A stretch of DNA of 64,000 bases from positions 2,918,001 through 2,982,000 of the forward strand of contig JABXYP010000001.1 of NCBI GenBank assembly GCA_024701455.1. The letters are read 5' to 3'. The position numbers were made by a program, and so were the translations under genes. The DNA is from Bacillus sp. A301a_S52. GTDB taxonomy: Bacteria > Bacillota > Bacilli > Bacillales > Salisediminibacteriaceae. The notes under the pieces were generated by a model that made no database searches, had not been told where the DNA came from, and worked only from the letters and a program-made list of their open reading frames with translations. Of the stretch, positions 43,804-53,019 are shown in pieces. The stretch's first letter is position 1; the number at the start of each line of letters is the position of its first letter.

Positions 43804-43893
43804 GTGAAAGAAATGAAATTATTAGAACGTACTTATCAATGTGGTGTGGACTAAATCTTGATAGAGATTACAATTCAGCACTCAATATTTAAA
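43804..43893 (+). pseudogene. tnpB: TnpB C-terminal remnant (IS200/IS605 family)
   Basis: The frame VKEMKLLERTYQCG is followed, after a one-base shift, by GLNLDRDYNSALNI. These are the last zinc-ribbon cysteine region and the RuvC-III block (C-x-x-C-G-x-x-x-D-R-D-x-N-S-A) that end TnpB, the RNA-guided nuclease of IS200/IS605 elements. One CxxC partner has been lost with the frameshift. Nothing of the rest of the protein remains. The right-end RNA/terminal sequence follows at 43951. Confidence 0.78.
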
Positions 43894-43950
43894 AGAAGCC
43901 ATTCGCTTATTAGCAAGTATTAGCAAGTGCCTCATGATCATATAAACTCT

Positions 43951-44045
43951 TGGAACAGGCGGATAGCTTGGGCAATTTCGTCAACTCCCCAAGAAGGCCC
44001 ACTTCAAGCAATCCGCAACGATGGTAAGCGGCAGGAGTAGTTCAC
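43951..44045 (+). mobile_element. IS200/IS605-family right end with omega-RNA-like 3' segment
   Basis: The sequence runs from TGGAACAGGCGGATAGCTTG through GGCAATTTCGTCAACTCCCC, AAGAAGGCCCACTTCAAG and ends AGGAGTAGTTCAC. In intact elements this is the conserved right end that also forms the TnpB guide RNA, ending in AGTAGTTCAC before the target. It lies 58 bp downstream of the TnpB remnant on the same strand. The subterminal hairpin is degenerate (only CCGC/GCGG pairs cleanly), so the element is dead. Confidence 0.75.
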
Positions 44046-44075
44046 ACGTCAAAATATTGTCTGGACTATATTAAA

Positions 44076-44100
44076 AAACCTTAATAATGTATTAAGGTTT
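44076..44100 (-). terminator. terminator of the AraC-type gene
   Basis: AAACCTTAATA pairs perfectly with TATTAAGGTTT around ATG. On the minus strand six T follow, 70 bases past the stop. Confidence 0.85.
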
Positions 44101-44169
44101 AGTGAGTATCAGAGAGACCTCCTAGTACAGATGGCATTTTCTAATGCACACATTTAGTTGTATATAGCC

Positions 44170-45042
44170 TTACCATTGCTGAGTAAACGTTATCCTTCTG
44201 TATTGTCCTGGTGAAATACCTTCCTTACTTTTAAAAACTCGGGAGAAATAGGCCGAATCTACATAACCTAATTCAGAAGCAATCGTCTTTAAATCGTTAT
44301 TTTCCTTCATTAACAATTCCTTTGCTTTTGAGATACGACACTGATTCAAGTATTGAATGGGTGTTAAACCAATAGTTTTCTTCAATGCTCTCGTTAAGTA
44401 ATCGGGATGATACAATAATATTTGCGCCATCTTCTTGACATTAAAATCAGGATCTTTATAATGCTTTTGGATATAATTCATACATTGTCGTGCCACATTT
44501 TCGGTGCTTGTAGGGACTTCTAAAGCGTTTTTTTGAATAGAAATGATAATGTTATACAAGACAGTTTGTTGTTTCATTCGCTCTTCTGGAAGGTTAATTC
44601 CTTCTATTTTAATGAGATCAGAGAAGATTTCGATTGCTTTATCACTATGGTGGAAATGTCCCAGCCTCGGTAAATGTAGTTCATACAAATCTGATTCTGT
44701 GTATGTCCCTTTTCTTTTAATAATATTGGACCAATCCTTCTTAATTGAAGGGACGAGCTGATAATAAGAAGAAAAATTAAAATGTACCCAAAAAAACTCC
44801 GTTCGTTCTTCACATAATTTAGTCCCTTCATGTCTATAATGCGGCGCTAAAATGACATAATCCCCCTGTTTTAAAACCACATCTATTCCGTTTTCTTTCA
44901 TATATAATGTTCCTTTTGTTATAAACAATAAATCAAATACCTGAAAAGTTCTTGCAACATGCTTTTCCCCTTTATGTAAAATCCCTTGACCACTTTTAAT
45001 AAAAATAGGCAATGGTGGGATTAAAGTTGATATAGCATCCAT
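44170..45042 (-). CDS. AraC-family transcriptional regulator
   Basis: A 290-aa regulator: a cupin-type sensor (about 25-100, FQVFDLLFITKGTLYM and GDYVILAPHYRHEG) and two C-terminal helix-turn-helix units (about 190-287, MAQILLYHPDYLTRALKKTI and IASELGYVDSAYFSRVFKSK). The ligand is probably a sugar or related metabolite. The ATG at 45042 follows AAGGTG. It is divergent from the MATE exporter gene, with a family A repeat between them; no adjacent sugar genes identify its target. Confidence 0.92.
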   Translation of the reverse strand: MDAISTLIPPLPIFIKSGQGILHKGEKHVARTFQVFDLLFITKGTLYMKENGIDVVLKQGDYVILAPHYRHEGTKLCEERTEFFWVHFNFSSYYQLVPSIKKDWSNIIKRKGTYTESDLYELHLPRLGHFHHSDKAIEIFSDLIKIEGINLPEERMKQQTVLYNIIISIQKNALEVPTSTENVARQCMNYIQKHYKDPDFNVKKMAQILLYHPDYLTRALKKTIGLTPIQYLNQCRISKAKELLMKENNDLKTIASELGYVDSAYFSRVFKSKEGISPGQYRRITFTQQW

Positions 45043-45197
45043 TATAAGCACCTTCTTAAAAAGTCGTTTTTGTACAATACAATTCGTTTTTTGAACTTCA
45101 TTTTCATTATAAACTCTTTTATGATTAAACTCATCCTATCATACTAGTAATCGTTTCAATCCAGATATTTTTGAAACAGATAAAAAACATTGCAGTT

Positions 45198-45297
45198 AAA
45201 ACGAACCTTTAATGAGGACATGATCGTCCGTTTAAATAGAGTTACCTCTCCTCTCTATTTTGAGCCCGGAGTTTTAGGGACGGTTATCCGTGATAAA
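45198..45297 (+). repeat. dispersed palindromic repeat family A, copy 5
   Basis: AAAACGAACCTTTAATGAGG start, TAAATAGAGTTACCTCTCC core with CTCTATTTTGAG, and GACGGTTATCCGTGATAAA end. It lies between the divergent AraC and MATE genes. Confidence 0.85.
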
Positions 45298-45405
45298 CAT
45301 CTTTATAAAAACGACACATTCCACAAAACTTTAGTCCTGTGACTTTAGGATACTACCTTATAGATGCTCTCTACCAATTAATTAAGTAAAAGAAGGTGTC
45401 CCCTT

Positions 45406-46770
45406 ATGCAAAATAAACCTAATCGTAGTAAACTAACACTTTTTGCACTAACATGGCCAATATTCATTGAAATTCTCTTGCATATGCTTATGGGCAATGC
45501 TGATACACTCATGTTAAGTCAATATGATGATAATTCTGTAGCGGCCGTTGGTGTCTCTAATCAAATTTTCAGTGTCGTTATCGTGATGTTCGGTTTCGTA
45601 GCTACTGGAACCACAATCTTAATTGCTCAAAATCTCGGTGCTAATAACAATAAAGCTGCTTCCCAAATTGCTGTTGTTTCCATTTGGATCAATATATTGT
45701 TTGGTTTAATATTGAGTATCGTATTAATTATATTTGGCAAGCCTATCCTTGCACTCATGAATCTTCCCGAAGAATTAATGGGTACAGCCACCATGTATTT
45801 ACAAATTGTCGGAGGCTTTTCTTTCATTCAAGCGCTCATTATGACTCTATCCGCAATTATTAAAAGTCATGGTTTTACGAAAGATGCCATGTACGTCACA
45901 ATTGGAATGAATATTCTTAATGTTTTAGGAAATTATGTGTTTATTTTTGGCGTTTTAGGTGCCCCAGAACTAGGTGCCACGGGAGTTGCTATTAGTACAG
46001 CATTTAGCCGAGTTTTAGGGACGATTGTCCTATTTATTATGCTGTTTAAAAGAATTAGAGGAGAATTACCGTGGACGTTTGTTCTCCAAAAATTTCCAAA
46101 GAAAGAGGTGAAGGACCTCCTTAAGATTGGTATCCCTTCAGCAGGTGAACAACTTTCTTATAATACCTCTCAAATGGTAATAACATATTTTATTGCTTCT
46201 ATGGGAACTAGCGCTTTAACAACAAGGGTATACACATTAAATATTATGATGTTTGCCTTCCTCTTTTCTGTCGCAATCGGGCAAGGTACCCAAATAATAG
46301 TAGGTTATTTAATAGGTGAAAGAAAACATGAAGAAGCCTATCGCCGAGGCTTAAAGAGCTTATGGATAGGTATCAGTGTATCAACCTTTGCAGCTATTTT
46401 GTTTGCTATTTTTAGCCATCCGCTTCTTAGCATTTTTACTAATAATACAGACATCATCCAACTGGGAAGCTTATTACTCATTCTCACAATTCTTCTTGAG
46501 CCAGGTAGAGCTTTTAATTTGATTATTATTAATTCATTAAGAGCTGCTGGAGATGTTAAGTTTCCAGTTTTTATAGGTATTTTATCTATGTGGGGAGTAG
46601 CTGTTACTATTTCTTACACAGCAGGTATATGGCTAGGCTTTGGCTTAGTCGGTGTTTGGATAGCCATGATTTGTGATGAATGGCTAAGAGGTTTATTAAT
46701 GCTAAGACGTTGGAAGACACGAAAGTGGGAGCAGATGTCGTTTATTGATGTTAAGCAAAGTCAAAACTAA
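45406..46770 (+). CDS. MATE-family multidrug/sodium antiporter
   Basis: A 454-aa, 12-helix exporter (NorM/DinF-like) in two homologous halves: NADTLMLSQYDDNSVAAVGVS and ELGATGVAISTAFSRVLG in the first, GTSALTTRVYTLNIMMF and INSLRAAGDVKFPVFIG in the second. MATE proteins use Na+ or H+ gradients to expel cationic compounds. AAGGTG precedes the ATG at 45406. It is monocistronic and divergent from the AraC regulator, which might control it. Confidence 0.93.
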   Translation: MQNKPNRSKLTLFALTWPIFIEILLHMLMGNADTLMLSQYDDNSVAAVGVSNQIFSVVIVMFGFVATGTTILIAQNLGANNNKAASQIAVVSIWINILFGLILSIVLIIFGKPILALMNLPEELMGTATMYLQIVGGFSFIQALIMTLSAIIKSHGFTKDAMYVTIGMNILNVLGNYVFIFGVLGAPELGATGVAISTAFSRVLGTIVLFIMLFKRIRGELPWTFVLQKFPKKEVKDLLKIGIPSAGEQLSYNTSQMVITYFIASMGTSALTTRVYTLNIMMFAFLFSVAIGQGTQIIVGYLIGERKHEEAYRRGLKSLWIGISVSTFAAILFAIFSHPLLSIFTNNTDIIQLGSLLLILTILLEPGRAFNLIIINSLRAAGDVKFPVFIGILSMWGVAVTISYTAGIWLGFGLVGVWIAMICDEWLRGLLMLRRWKTRKWEQMSFIDVKQSQN

Positions 46771-47065
46771 CAGTCCTATTTCCACCTTCTTTCAATCACC
46801 CATTTGCATAAATATACACCCAGACTTTATAATCATAATGTGAAATCTTTTTACAATAACAATAGCCGCTTTTTCTTTCTTTTCTGATTTCTTTTGAACC
46901 TTTGATACATCTGGCTTTATAAACACATTCCCACATAAATAATAGCTTATTTTAGATACCTTTTGACATTCTCAAATAATTTTGGTTAAATAAAATAGAC
47001 TATCAGCAACTTTTTATACGGTTTCTGGTATGTTTAGAACTTAAATTTTTAAGGGGGAATGTACG
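46771..47065. other. 295-bp intergenic region, nothing identified
   Basis: An AT-rich upstream region of the TAXI binding-protein gene, with no operator, repeat copy or terminator that I can support. Confidence 0.4.
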
Positions 47066-48085
47066 TTGAAGAAAAAGTTCACTTCAATGTTTGCCATGTT
47101 ACTAACTGGTACACTCGTGTTAGCAGCTTGTGGAAATGCAGATGAAAACAATGATAATACTGCAGAAAATGACACTAATAACACTGCAACAGATACTAAT
47201 GTTGGAGGCCTTCAATTAGGAACTGGTAGTACTGGTGGTACTTACTATCCTTTAGGTCAAGAAATGGCAACTGTCATTAATAACAATATTGATGTTGACG
47301 GATTTGATTTAAGTGCTGTATCGTCTGGTGCCTCTGTTGATAATATTGTTAGTATTTTCCAAGGTGAAATGGATCTCGGTATGACAGTTCATCTTCCTGC
47401 CCTAGACGCCTTAACTGGAGACGGTGAGTTTGAAGGGGTTGCAGTTGATAATTTTGGTTTTATGGGACATATTTACCCTGAAGTCATGCAAATAGTAACG
47501 ACCGAAGCTTCTGGTATTGAGTCGATTGCTGATCTTGAAGGGGCTTCTGTTGCCATCGGGCCACCTGGAAGTGGTACTCAAGCAGCTGCTAAATTAATTT
47601 TAGAAGCATACGGTCTAGAAGATGGGGACTATGAAGCTTATGAAGAAGGTTTTGGTGACGCCGCCGGTCGTATTCAAGATGGTAGTCTAGATGCCTCTTT
47701 TGGTCTATTAGGCTTACCTGATGGAAGTATTGAAGAGATAGCACTTCAACGTGATGTAAAGTTGATCCCGTTAAGTGAGGAAGGGATTTCATACATTGAG
47801 GAAAACAGCGGCTATGAAGCCTTCACAATTCCTAGTGATTCCTATGATTTCCTTGAAGAGGATATTCAAGCTATTACCGCTTATGCCGTACTTGTTGGGT
47901 CTTTAGATTCAATTGATGAAGATTTAGGGTATGAAATCACAAAAGCTCTTTTTGAAAATAGTGGTGACATCTCTCACTCTCAAGGAGACCACTTAACAAA
48001 AGAGAATGCACTCAATGGTTCTGAAGGACTTCCTTTACACCCTGGTACTGAGCGTTATTTTGAAGAAGAAGGCATTACCCAGTAA
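47066..48085 (+). CDS. TAXI-family TRAP transporter solute-binding lipoprotein
   Basis: A 339-aa exported binding protein: signal peptide to LVLAAC (Cys21), an Asn/Asp/Thr/Glu linker, then the TAXI fold with LGTGSTGGTYYPLGQEMA (about 51-68), the domain hallmark, and VAIGPPGSGTQAAAKLILE. The composition is very acidic. TAXI proteins bind small carboxylates such as glutamate. The start is TTG after GGGGGAAT. It is followed by the fused permease after 220 bp containing a terminator and two hairpins, so it is probably made in excess over the permease. Confidence 0.93.
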   Translation: MKKKFTSMFAMLLTGTLVLAACGNADENNDNTAENDTNNTATDTNVGGLQLGTGSTGGTYYPLGQEMATVINNNIDVDGFDLSAVSSGASVDNIVSIFQGEMDLGMTVHLPALDALTGDGEFEGVAVDNFGFMGHIYPEVMQIVTTEASGIESIADLEGASVAIGPPGSGTQAAAKLILEAYGLEDGDYEAYEEGFGDAAGRIQDGSLDASFGLLGLPDGSIEEIALQRDVKLIPLSEEGISYIEENSGYEAFTIPSDSYDFLEEDIQAITAYAVLVGSLDSIDEDLGYEITKALFENSGDISHSQGDHLTKENALNGSEGLPLHPGTERYFEEEGITQ

Positions 48086-48104
48086 AATATTTTTTCAGAT
48101 AATT

Positions 48105-48147
48105 AAGGGGCGGACCTCTTTAAGATCGTGTCCTGCCCCTTCTTTCT
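48105..48147 (+). terminator. terminator between TAXI binding protein and permease
   Basis: AAGGGGCGGAC pairs with GTCCTGCCCCTT (one bulge) and is followed by CTTTCTCTTTGCTTTT, 20 bases past the stop. It probably terminates part of the transcripts. Confidence 0.7.
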
Positions 48148-48194
48148 CTTTGCTTTTATATAGACAAGTTACAACTTTAGATTACTTTTAAATC

Positions 48195-48261
48195 GTTCTG
48201 CTTTCCTTCGCAGAACATCGACGAAAGCGCTGGAACATCAAGCTCCTCCTTTTTCGTCGAT
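48195..48261 (+). promoter_or_regulatory. two abutting hairpins in the permease leader
   Basis: GTTCTGC/GCAGAAC (48195-48216) is followed without a gap by ATCGACGAAA/TTTCGTCGAT (48217-48261); both stems are perfect. They end 47 bases before the permease ATG. They could stabilise a processed mRNA or act as a regulatory leader. Confidence 0.55.
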
Positions 48262-48307
48262 CTTTCATATAATGTTATTTTCATAAAATTATAGGTGAGG
48301 TGATCGT

Positions 48308-50278
48308 ATGGCTGAAACTCATAGAGACATACTAACAGAACAACAACAGCAGGAAATGCTGGCCAAATATGATAAAGAAGCCTCTTATCGGCAAAACCCT
48401 GGTAAATGGGCTTGGGTTATTTCTTTTATCGCAATTTCTTTAACTATCTTTCATTTATGGCGGGCATTCCCACAAACTGGTGGTCCGCTTGTTTATCAAA
48501 TTCAAGGGGCCGTTCATCTCGGGACTGCTTTAGGACTTATTTATCTGCTCTATCCATTTCGACGAACTGGTATGAAAAAAGTTGGTGTTCCTTGGTATGA
48601 CGTCCTCTTAGCATTTTTAAGCATGGGGTCCGTCTACTATATCATTCTTCGCTACGACTGGATTACGGGTGCTGCTAGAATAGTAGGCTTTACTACTACC
48701 GATATCATCGTAGCGTCCATCGGCATTGTATTGTTATTGGAAGCGACGCGCCGTGCGGTTGGTTTACCGATAATTGTAATTGCTAGCTTAGGTATTCTTT
48801 ATGGGTTATATGGGACGAACATTCCTTACTTTGGACATGGCGGGTTTAACTGGGAAGGTCTTACAAGGCGATTATTTTATACGTCTGAAGCCATTTTCGG
48901 TACACCCATTCAAATTTCTGCCACTTATATCTATCTCTTTTTATTTTTCGGTGTTATGTTAACGAAAACAGGTGTTGGTCAATATTTTAATGACTTAGCT
49001 TTTGGGGCCACAGGCCGATTTACTGGTGGGACAGCGAAAGCCGCTGTAGCTGCTTCAGCACTACAAGGAACCGTAACAGGTAGCTCTGTTGCCAACACAG
49101 TAGCATCAGGCTCCTTCACAATCCCAATGATGAAGCGAGCAAAATTCAGACCAGAATTCGCCGCGGCAGCCGAAGCTTCTGCATCTACAGGCGGCCAAAT
49201 CATGCCACCAATTATGGGGGCTGCTGCATTTATTATGGCGGATTATGTTAGCAGTGTCTCATACAGTGATATTGTTATTATCGGTATCATTCCTGCATTA
49301 CTTTACTTCACAAGTGTTTTTATGGGAACACATTTTGAAGCGAAACGTCACGGTATTCACGGATTACCGAAAAGCGAACTACCGTCTATGACAGGGCTTT
49401 TAAAGCAGATTTATTTGCTTGCTCCACTCGTCACGATCGTGACGATGCTTGTTTTAGGTTTCACACCGACATATGCTGCCCTGTGGGGAATTGGCGCTGC
49501 TTTCTTTGTAAGCTTCTTCCGTAAACACACACGGATGGGTATCTCCGATATTCTTGACGCCCTTGAACAGGGGGCGAGAGTGGCTCTACCTGTCATTGCC
49601 GCATGTGCCACTGCTGGAATTATCGTCGGTGTTGTGGTGTTCACAGGTTTAGGTGGTAAAATCGCTGGTGGCTTGCTCTCTCTAGCTGGAGATAACTTAT
49701 TCTTGTTAATGTTCTTCACGATGATAGCGTGTATCCTACTTGGAATGGGACTACCGACAACAGCCAACTATGTCGTGACAGCTTCAATGGCAGCTCCGGC
49801 ATTAATTTCGTTTGGGGTACCAGAAGTCGCCGCTCACTTCTTTGTCTTTTATTTTGGTATTGTGGCGGACATCACCCCACCTGTTTGCCTAGCAGCTTAT
49901 GCTGGCTCGGGTATCGCCAAAGCAAATCCAATGAAGGCTGGTGTGACTGCCTTTAAGCTTGCCATAGCCGGATTTATTATTCCATATGTCTTTGTTTACA
50001 ATCCGGCTTTACTTTTACAAGATGCGGATATAACAACTGTTATCTTGCTTGTTATTACAGCACTGCTTGGAATGGCAGCAGTTAGTGCTACTATGATGAA
50101 TTACTTCATATATTCGTTTAAGTGGTATGAACGACCATTACTTCTACTTTCAGGTCTCATGCTCATCTACCCTGAGAATTTTTATATTGAGGGTGGCGGA
50201 TTACTCTTATTTATTCTTATAGCAGGGTTACAATACATGCGTAAGAAAAAAGTAGACACACAAACAACAACTTTATAA
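48308..50278 (+). CDS. TRAP transporter fused permease (4TM + 12TM)
   Basis: A 656-aa integral membrane protein in which the small DctQ-like part (four helices, about 30-190) and the large DctM-like part are fused, the usual arrangement for TAXI systems. Family blocks are GTVTGSSVANTVASGSFTIP near 252-271, STGGQIMPPIMGAAAFIM, and LGMGLPTTANYVVTASMAAP. It imports the ligand held by the binding protein, driven by Na+ or H+, with Na+ likely in an alkaliphile. AGGTGAGGTGAT precedes the ATG at 48308. Confidence 0.94.
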   Translation: MAETHRDILTEQQQQEMLAKYDKEASYRQNPGKWAWVISFIAISLTIFHLWRAFPQTGGPLVYQIQGAVHLGTALGLIYLLYPFRRTGMKKVGVPWYDVLLAFLSMGSVYYIILRYDWITGAARIVGFTTTDIIVASIGIVLLLEATRRAVGLPIIVIASLGILYGLYGTNIPYFGHGGFNWEGLTRRLFYTSEAIFGTPIQISATYIYLFLFFGVMLTKTGVGQYFNDLAFGATGRFTGGTAKAAVAASALQGTVTGSSVANTVASGSFTIPMMKRAKFRPEFAAAAEASASTGGQIMPPIMGAAAFIMADYVSSVSYSDIVIIGIIPALLYFTSVFMGTHFEAKRHGIHGLPKSELPSMTGLLKQIYLLAPLVTIVTMLVLGFTPTYAALWGIGAAFFVSFFRKHTRMGISDILDALEQGARVALPVIAACATAGIIVGVVVFTGLGGKIAGGLLSLAGDNLFLLMFFTMIACILLGMGLPTTANYVVTASMAAPALISFGVPEVAAHFFVFYFGIVADITPPVCLAAYAGSGIAKANPMKAGVTAFKLAIAGFIIPYVFVYNPALLLQDADITTVILLVITALLGMAAVSATMMNYFIYSFKWYERPLLLLSGLMLIYPENFYIEGGGLLLFILIAGLQYMRKKKVDTQTTTL

Positions 50279-50290
50279 TGTCATAAACTA

Positions 50291-50323
50291 AACAGGGGTG
50301 CCCACTTAAAGGACACCCCTGTT
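50291..50323 (+). terminator. terminator of the TRAP permease gene
   Basis: AACAGGGGTG pairs perfectly with CACCCCTGTT 13 bases after the stop. The downstream tract is only moderately T-rich. Confidence 0.7.
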
Positions 50324-50494
50324 CATCTATTTAGTCATAACTCTTATTAAAAATCCCCTAAGTGGTTTAAACACATAATAGAGATGTTAAAAAGGTATTT
50401 CTTCCTCAATAAATTAACCGTTCCCCCGACGCTTACTCTCCACAAAGTAATGCCTATCTCTTTTGACGAAAGCTGAATTAACTACCCTCATTAT

Positions 50495-51349
50495 TTAATC
50501 ATAAAACACATCAAACGTTTCCCAAAGACCTTCCAGTTCTTGTAACCTTTTCTCTACTTTTTTATGTTCAGTCCTTGTCAGGGCAGTGATTAAGGCACTA
50601 ATCACACTCATAGGTGCTGAAAAAGAATCGATGAAAGAGTTAATTTCAGTAGCTGCAATCATTTTGTGATCTGCATACGGCACTAATGGGCTTAATAAAT
50701 GATCTGTTATAACCACTGTTTTCGCACTTCTTTGTTTCGCATATTTCAAAACTTCAACAGTCCGTTTCGTATAGCGCGAAAAACCGAGACCGATAACTAA
50801 ATCTTCTTCAGTTAAATCAAGTAAATGCTCTGACACACCATCAGCTTGACGAATCATTTCCGTATTTTGAAGGACTAGATCTAAATAAAATTCTAAAAAT
50901 CCCCCCACACTAGCGGCACTACGATAGGCAATAATGTAAATTCGCTTTGCTTCAATAAGTTCATGGACGACTTTTTCAAAAACTGCTGGATCCACTTGAT
51001 TCAACGTTTCTTTAAGATTTTGGATGTCATCGGACAATACTTCAGTGACCACATTTTCTGTTGGATCATTTTCATCAGTGGTTCTAGCTAAAACTTCAGC
51101 GGAAGTCATTTTTCTTTGTAAAGCTTCTTGTAAATGTCGCTGTAAGTCAGGGTAACCTTTATAATTAAGAAAAAAGGCAAAACGAATAACAGTTGCCTCC
51201 CCTACTTGCACATTTTTAGCAAGCTTGGACGCTGTTAAAAAAGGGGCTGTCTCGTGATGTTCAATTAAATAGTTAGCTATTTTTTTGTGGGATTTACTCA
51301 TTTTTTCGCGTACCTGGATCATGCGACGATATACATCACTTTCAAGCAA
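50495..51349 (-). CDS. RpiR/MurR-family transcriptional regulator
   Basis: A 284-aa regulator: an N-terminal RpiR helix-turn-helix (KIANYLIEHHETAPFLTASK then VGEATVIRFAFFLNYKGYP, about 20-70) and a C-terminal SIS sugar-isomerase fold (RIYIIAYRSAASVGGFLEFY from about 135; TKRTVEVLKYAKQRSAKTVV). The start is TTG behind AAAGGAGGG. It lies 13 bp after the aminotransferase gene, so both form one unit, and it may respond to an amino sugar or amino acid intermediate of that pathway. Confidence 0.92.
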   Translation of the reverse strand: MLESDVYRRMIQVREKMSKSHKKIANYLIEHHETAPFLTASKLAKNVQVGEATVIRFAFFLNYKGYPDLQRHLQEALQRKMTSAEVLARTTDENDPTENVVTEVLSDDIQNLKETLNQVDPAVFEKVVHELIEAKRIYIIAYRSAASVGGFLEFYLDLVLQNTEMIRQADGVSEHLLDLTEEDLVIGLGFSRYTKRTVEVLKYAKQRSAKTVVITDHLLSPLVPYADHKMIAATEINSFIDSFSAPMSVISALITALTRTEHKKVEKRLQELEGLWETFDVFYD

Positions 51350-51362
51350 CGTTCTCCCTCCT

Positions 51363-52760
51363 TTAGGAGATTCTCGCTCCTCCTTTTAGCTGATGGAACG
51401 CCTTTTCATAAGCTTTTAATGTGAAGTCTAGTTCCTCTTGCCCATGGGCTGCTGATATACTATAGCGATTGAGAGGTTTTGTGTAAACACCAGCTTGAAG
51501 CAAAGCGAAATCTAACTCTTTTCTCATTTTCGTGTTCGTATTTTGAAGGTCACGGTAGTGTTTTAACTTGCAACCCTTCTCCCATATTACATTAAATATA
51601 GAACCAGCACCATATGTCGTCACAGGAATCCCTATATTTTTAGCAAGTGTTTCAATACCATCTCGCAAGCTAGTAGTGATATCTAGCACTTTAGCATATG
51701 ATTGTTCCATTTCGTTTATAGTAGCAAGTCCCGCTGCTAGAATAGTAGGGTGCCCATTGTATGTGCCACTATGAAATAGAATATCTTTTGCTGTCCCTTT
51801 ACCTTTCTCCCCAGCTTCAAATACATCAGCGCCTCTAGAAGGTGAACTCACATCAAGAATGTCACCCCTACCACCAACAAGCCCAATTGGAAATCCCCCT
51901 CCAATAACTTTCCCTAGAGTTGTTAAGTCAGGATCAATCTCATATTTCTGTTGTGCTCCTCCTAAAGCTGAACGAAAACCTGTTTTTACTTCATCAAATA
52001 TAAGGACAATCCCATACGTAAGAGTTAACTGGCGTAACCTATCTATATAAGATTGATCAGCCATTATATACCCAGCTTGAATAGGTTCAATAATAACTGC
52101 CGCTATATCACTGTGATGAGTCGTAATCAGATGTTCTATACCTTCAATGTGATTGAATGGGAGAATATATGGTTCATTACCATCTATTTGAACATCTGCT
52201 GATTCAGGTACTGGCAATGGAAGGTCTATTTCGCCTGCTTCTTCTATTGGCGGGTTAATACTGTAAAGCATCTCTTTATACCCACCATGATAATGTCCTT
52301 CACATTTAGCTACCTTATTTTTTCCTGTAAAAACTTGTGCAAGACGAATTGCTAACTGAGTTGCTTCAGTTCCTGAGTTCGTATAACGCAATTTTTGAAT
52401 GGATGGGAAATGTCTTTTTATCGTTTTTGCAAATTCGACTTCAAGTTGATGCGGTGTACCAAACAAGAACGTACCGTCACAAAAAATTTGATCTGCTACT
52501 GCATACCTTATTTTAGGATGAGCGTGGCCTAAAGCAAGTGCTCCGTATCCCATTAGATAATCAACGTACCAACGGTTATCTACATCCTTTAGCCAAGCGC
52601 CACGTCCCTCTTTCATCACTATAGGATAGGGCTCGAAATGCTTAATATTTGCCGCTACACCTCCGGGTAAATGCTTTTTTGCTTCTTTCATGTAGTTAAG
52701 TGAACGCTCCATTTCTAATCCATAACAATCGAGAGAAGATTTGATTTTCTTCATCACCAT
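51363..52760 (-). CDS. class III PLP aminotransferase (glutamate-1-semialdehyde aminomutase-like)
   Basis: A 465-aa fold-type I enzyme. Visible blocks are LPGGVAANIKHFEPYPIVMK, YRYTNSGTEATQLAIRLAQ-like RYTNSGTEATQ, the PLP ring aspartate in IVLIFDEVKTGFR, and the Schiff-base lysine in TTLGKVIGGGFPIG. Similar to GSA aminomutases and other class III aminotransferases, but longer than HemL and outside any heme cluster, so tetrapyrrole synthesis is unlikely. The start is uncertain; I use the ATG at 52760. It precedes rpiR and is divergent from the KamA-family enzyme, suggesting a shared amino acid pathway. Confidence 0.85.
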   Translation of the reverse strand: MVMKKIKSSLDCYGLEMERSLNYMKEAKKHLPGGVAANIKHFEPYPIVMKEGRGAWLKDVDNRWYVDYLMGYGALALGHAHPKIRYAVADQIFCDGTFLFGTPHQLEVEFAKTIKRHFPSIQKLRYTNSGTEATQLAIRLAQVFTGKNKVAKCEGHYHGGYKEMLYSINPPIEEAGEIDLPLPVPESADVQIDGNEPYILPFNHIEGIEHLITTHHSDIAAVIIEPIQAGYIMADQSYIDRLRQLTLTYGIVLIFDEVKTGFRSALGGAQQKYEIDPDLTTLGKVIGGGFPIGLVGGRGDILDVSSPSRGADVFEAGEKGKGTAKDILFHSGTYNGHPTILAAGLATINEMEQSYAKVLDITTSLRDGIETLAKNIGIPVTTYGAGSIFNVIWEKGCKLKHYRDLQNTNTKMRKELDFALLQAGVYTKPLNRYSISAAHGQEELDFTLKAYEKAFHQLKGGARIS

Positions 52761-53019
52761 GATAGTTACATCCGCCTTCCTTCTACATTTCATTTTTATG
52801 AAATATTTATTTCATTTTATGATAATTAAGCTTGTATGTGAAGGAATAACGTGAAAATAGATGCGCTGATTTTTGTTTATATACTGATAGCTTACAGAAG
52901 TCTAGAAAAATGGAGGAAATCCTTCATTTATTCATATTAATTAATCATTTCCTCCGTTTTTGACCGTTTTTAAACATCTATGTTTAAATAAAGTAAGACT
53001 AGACGAGGAGGAGATATTT

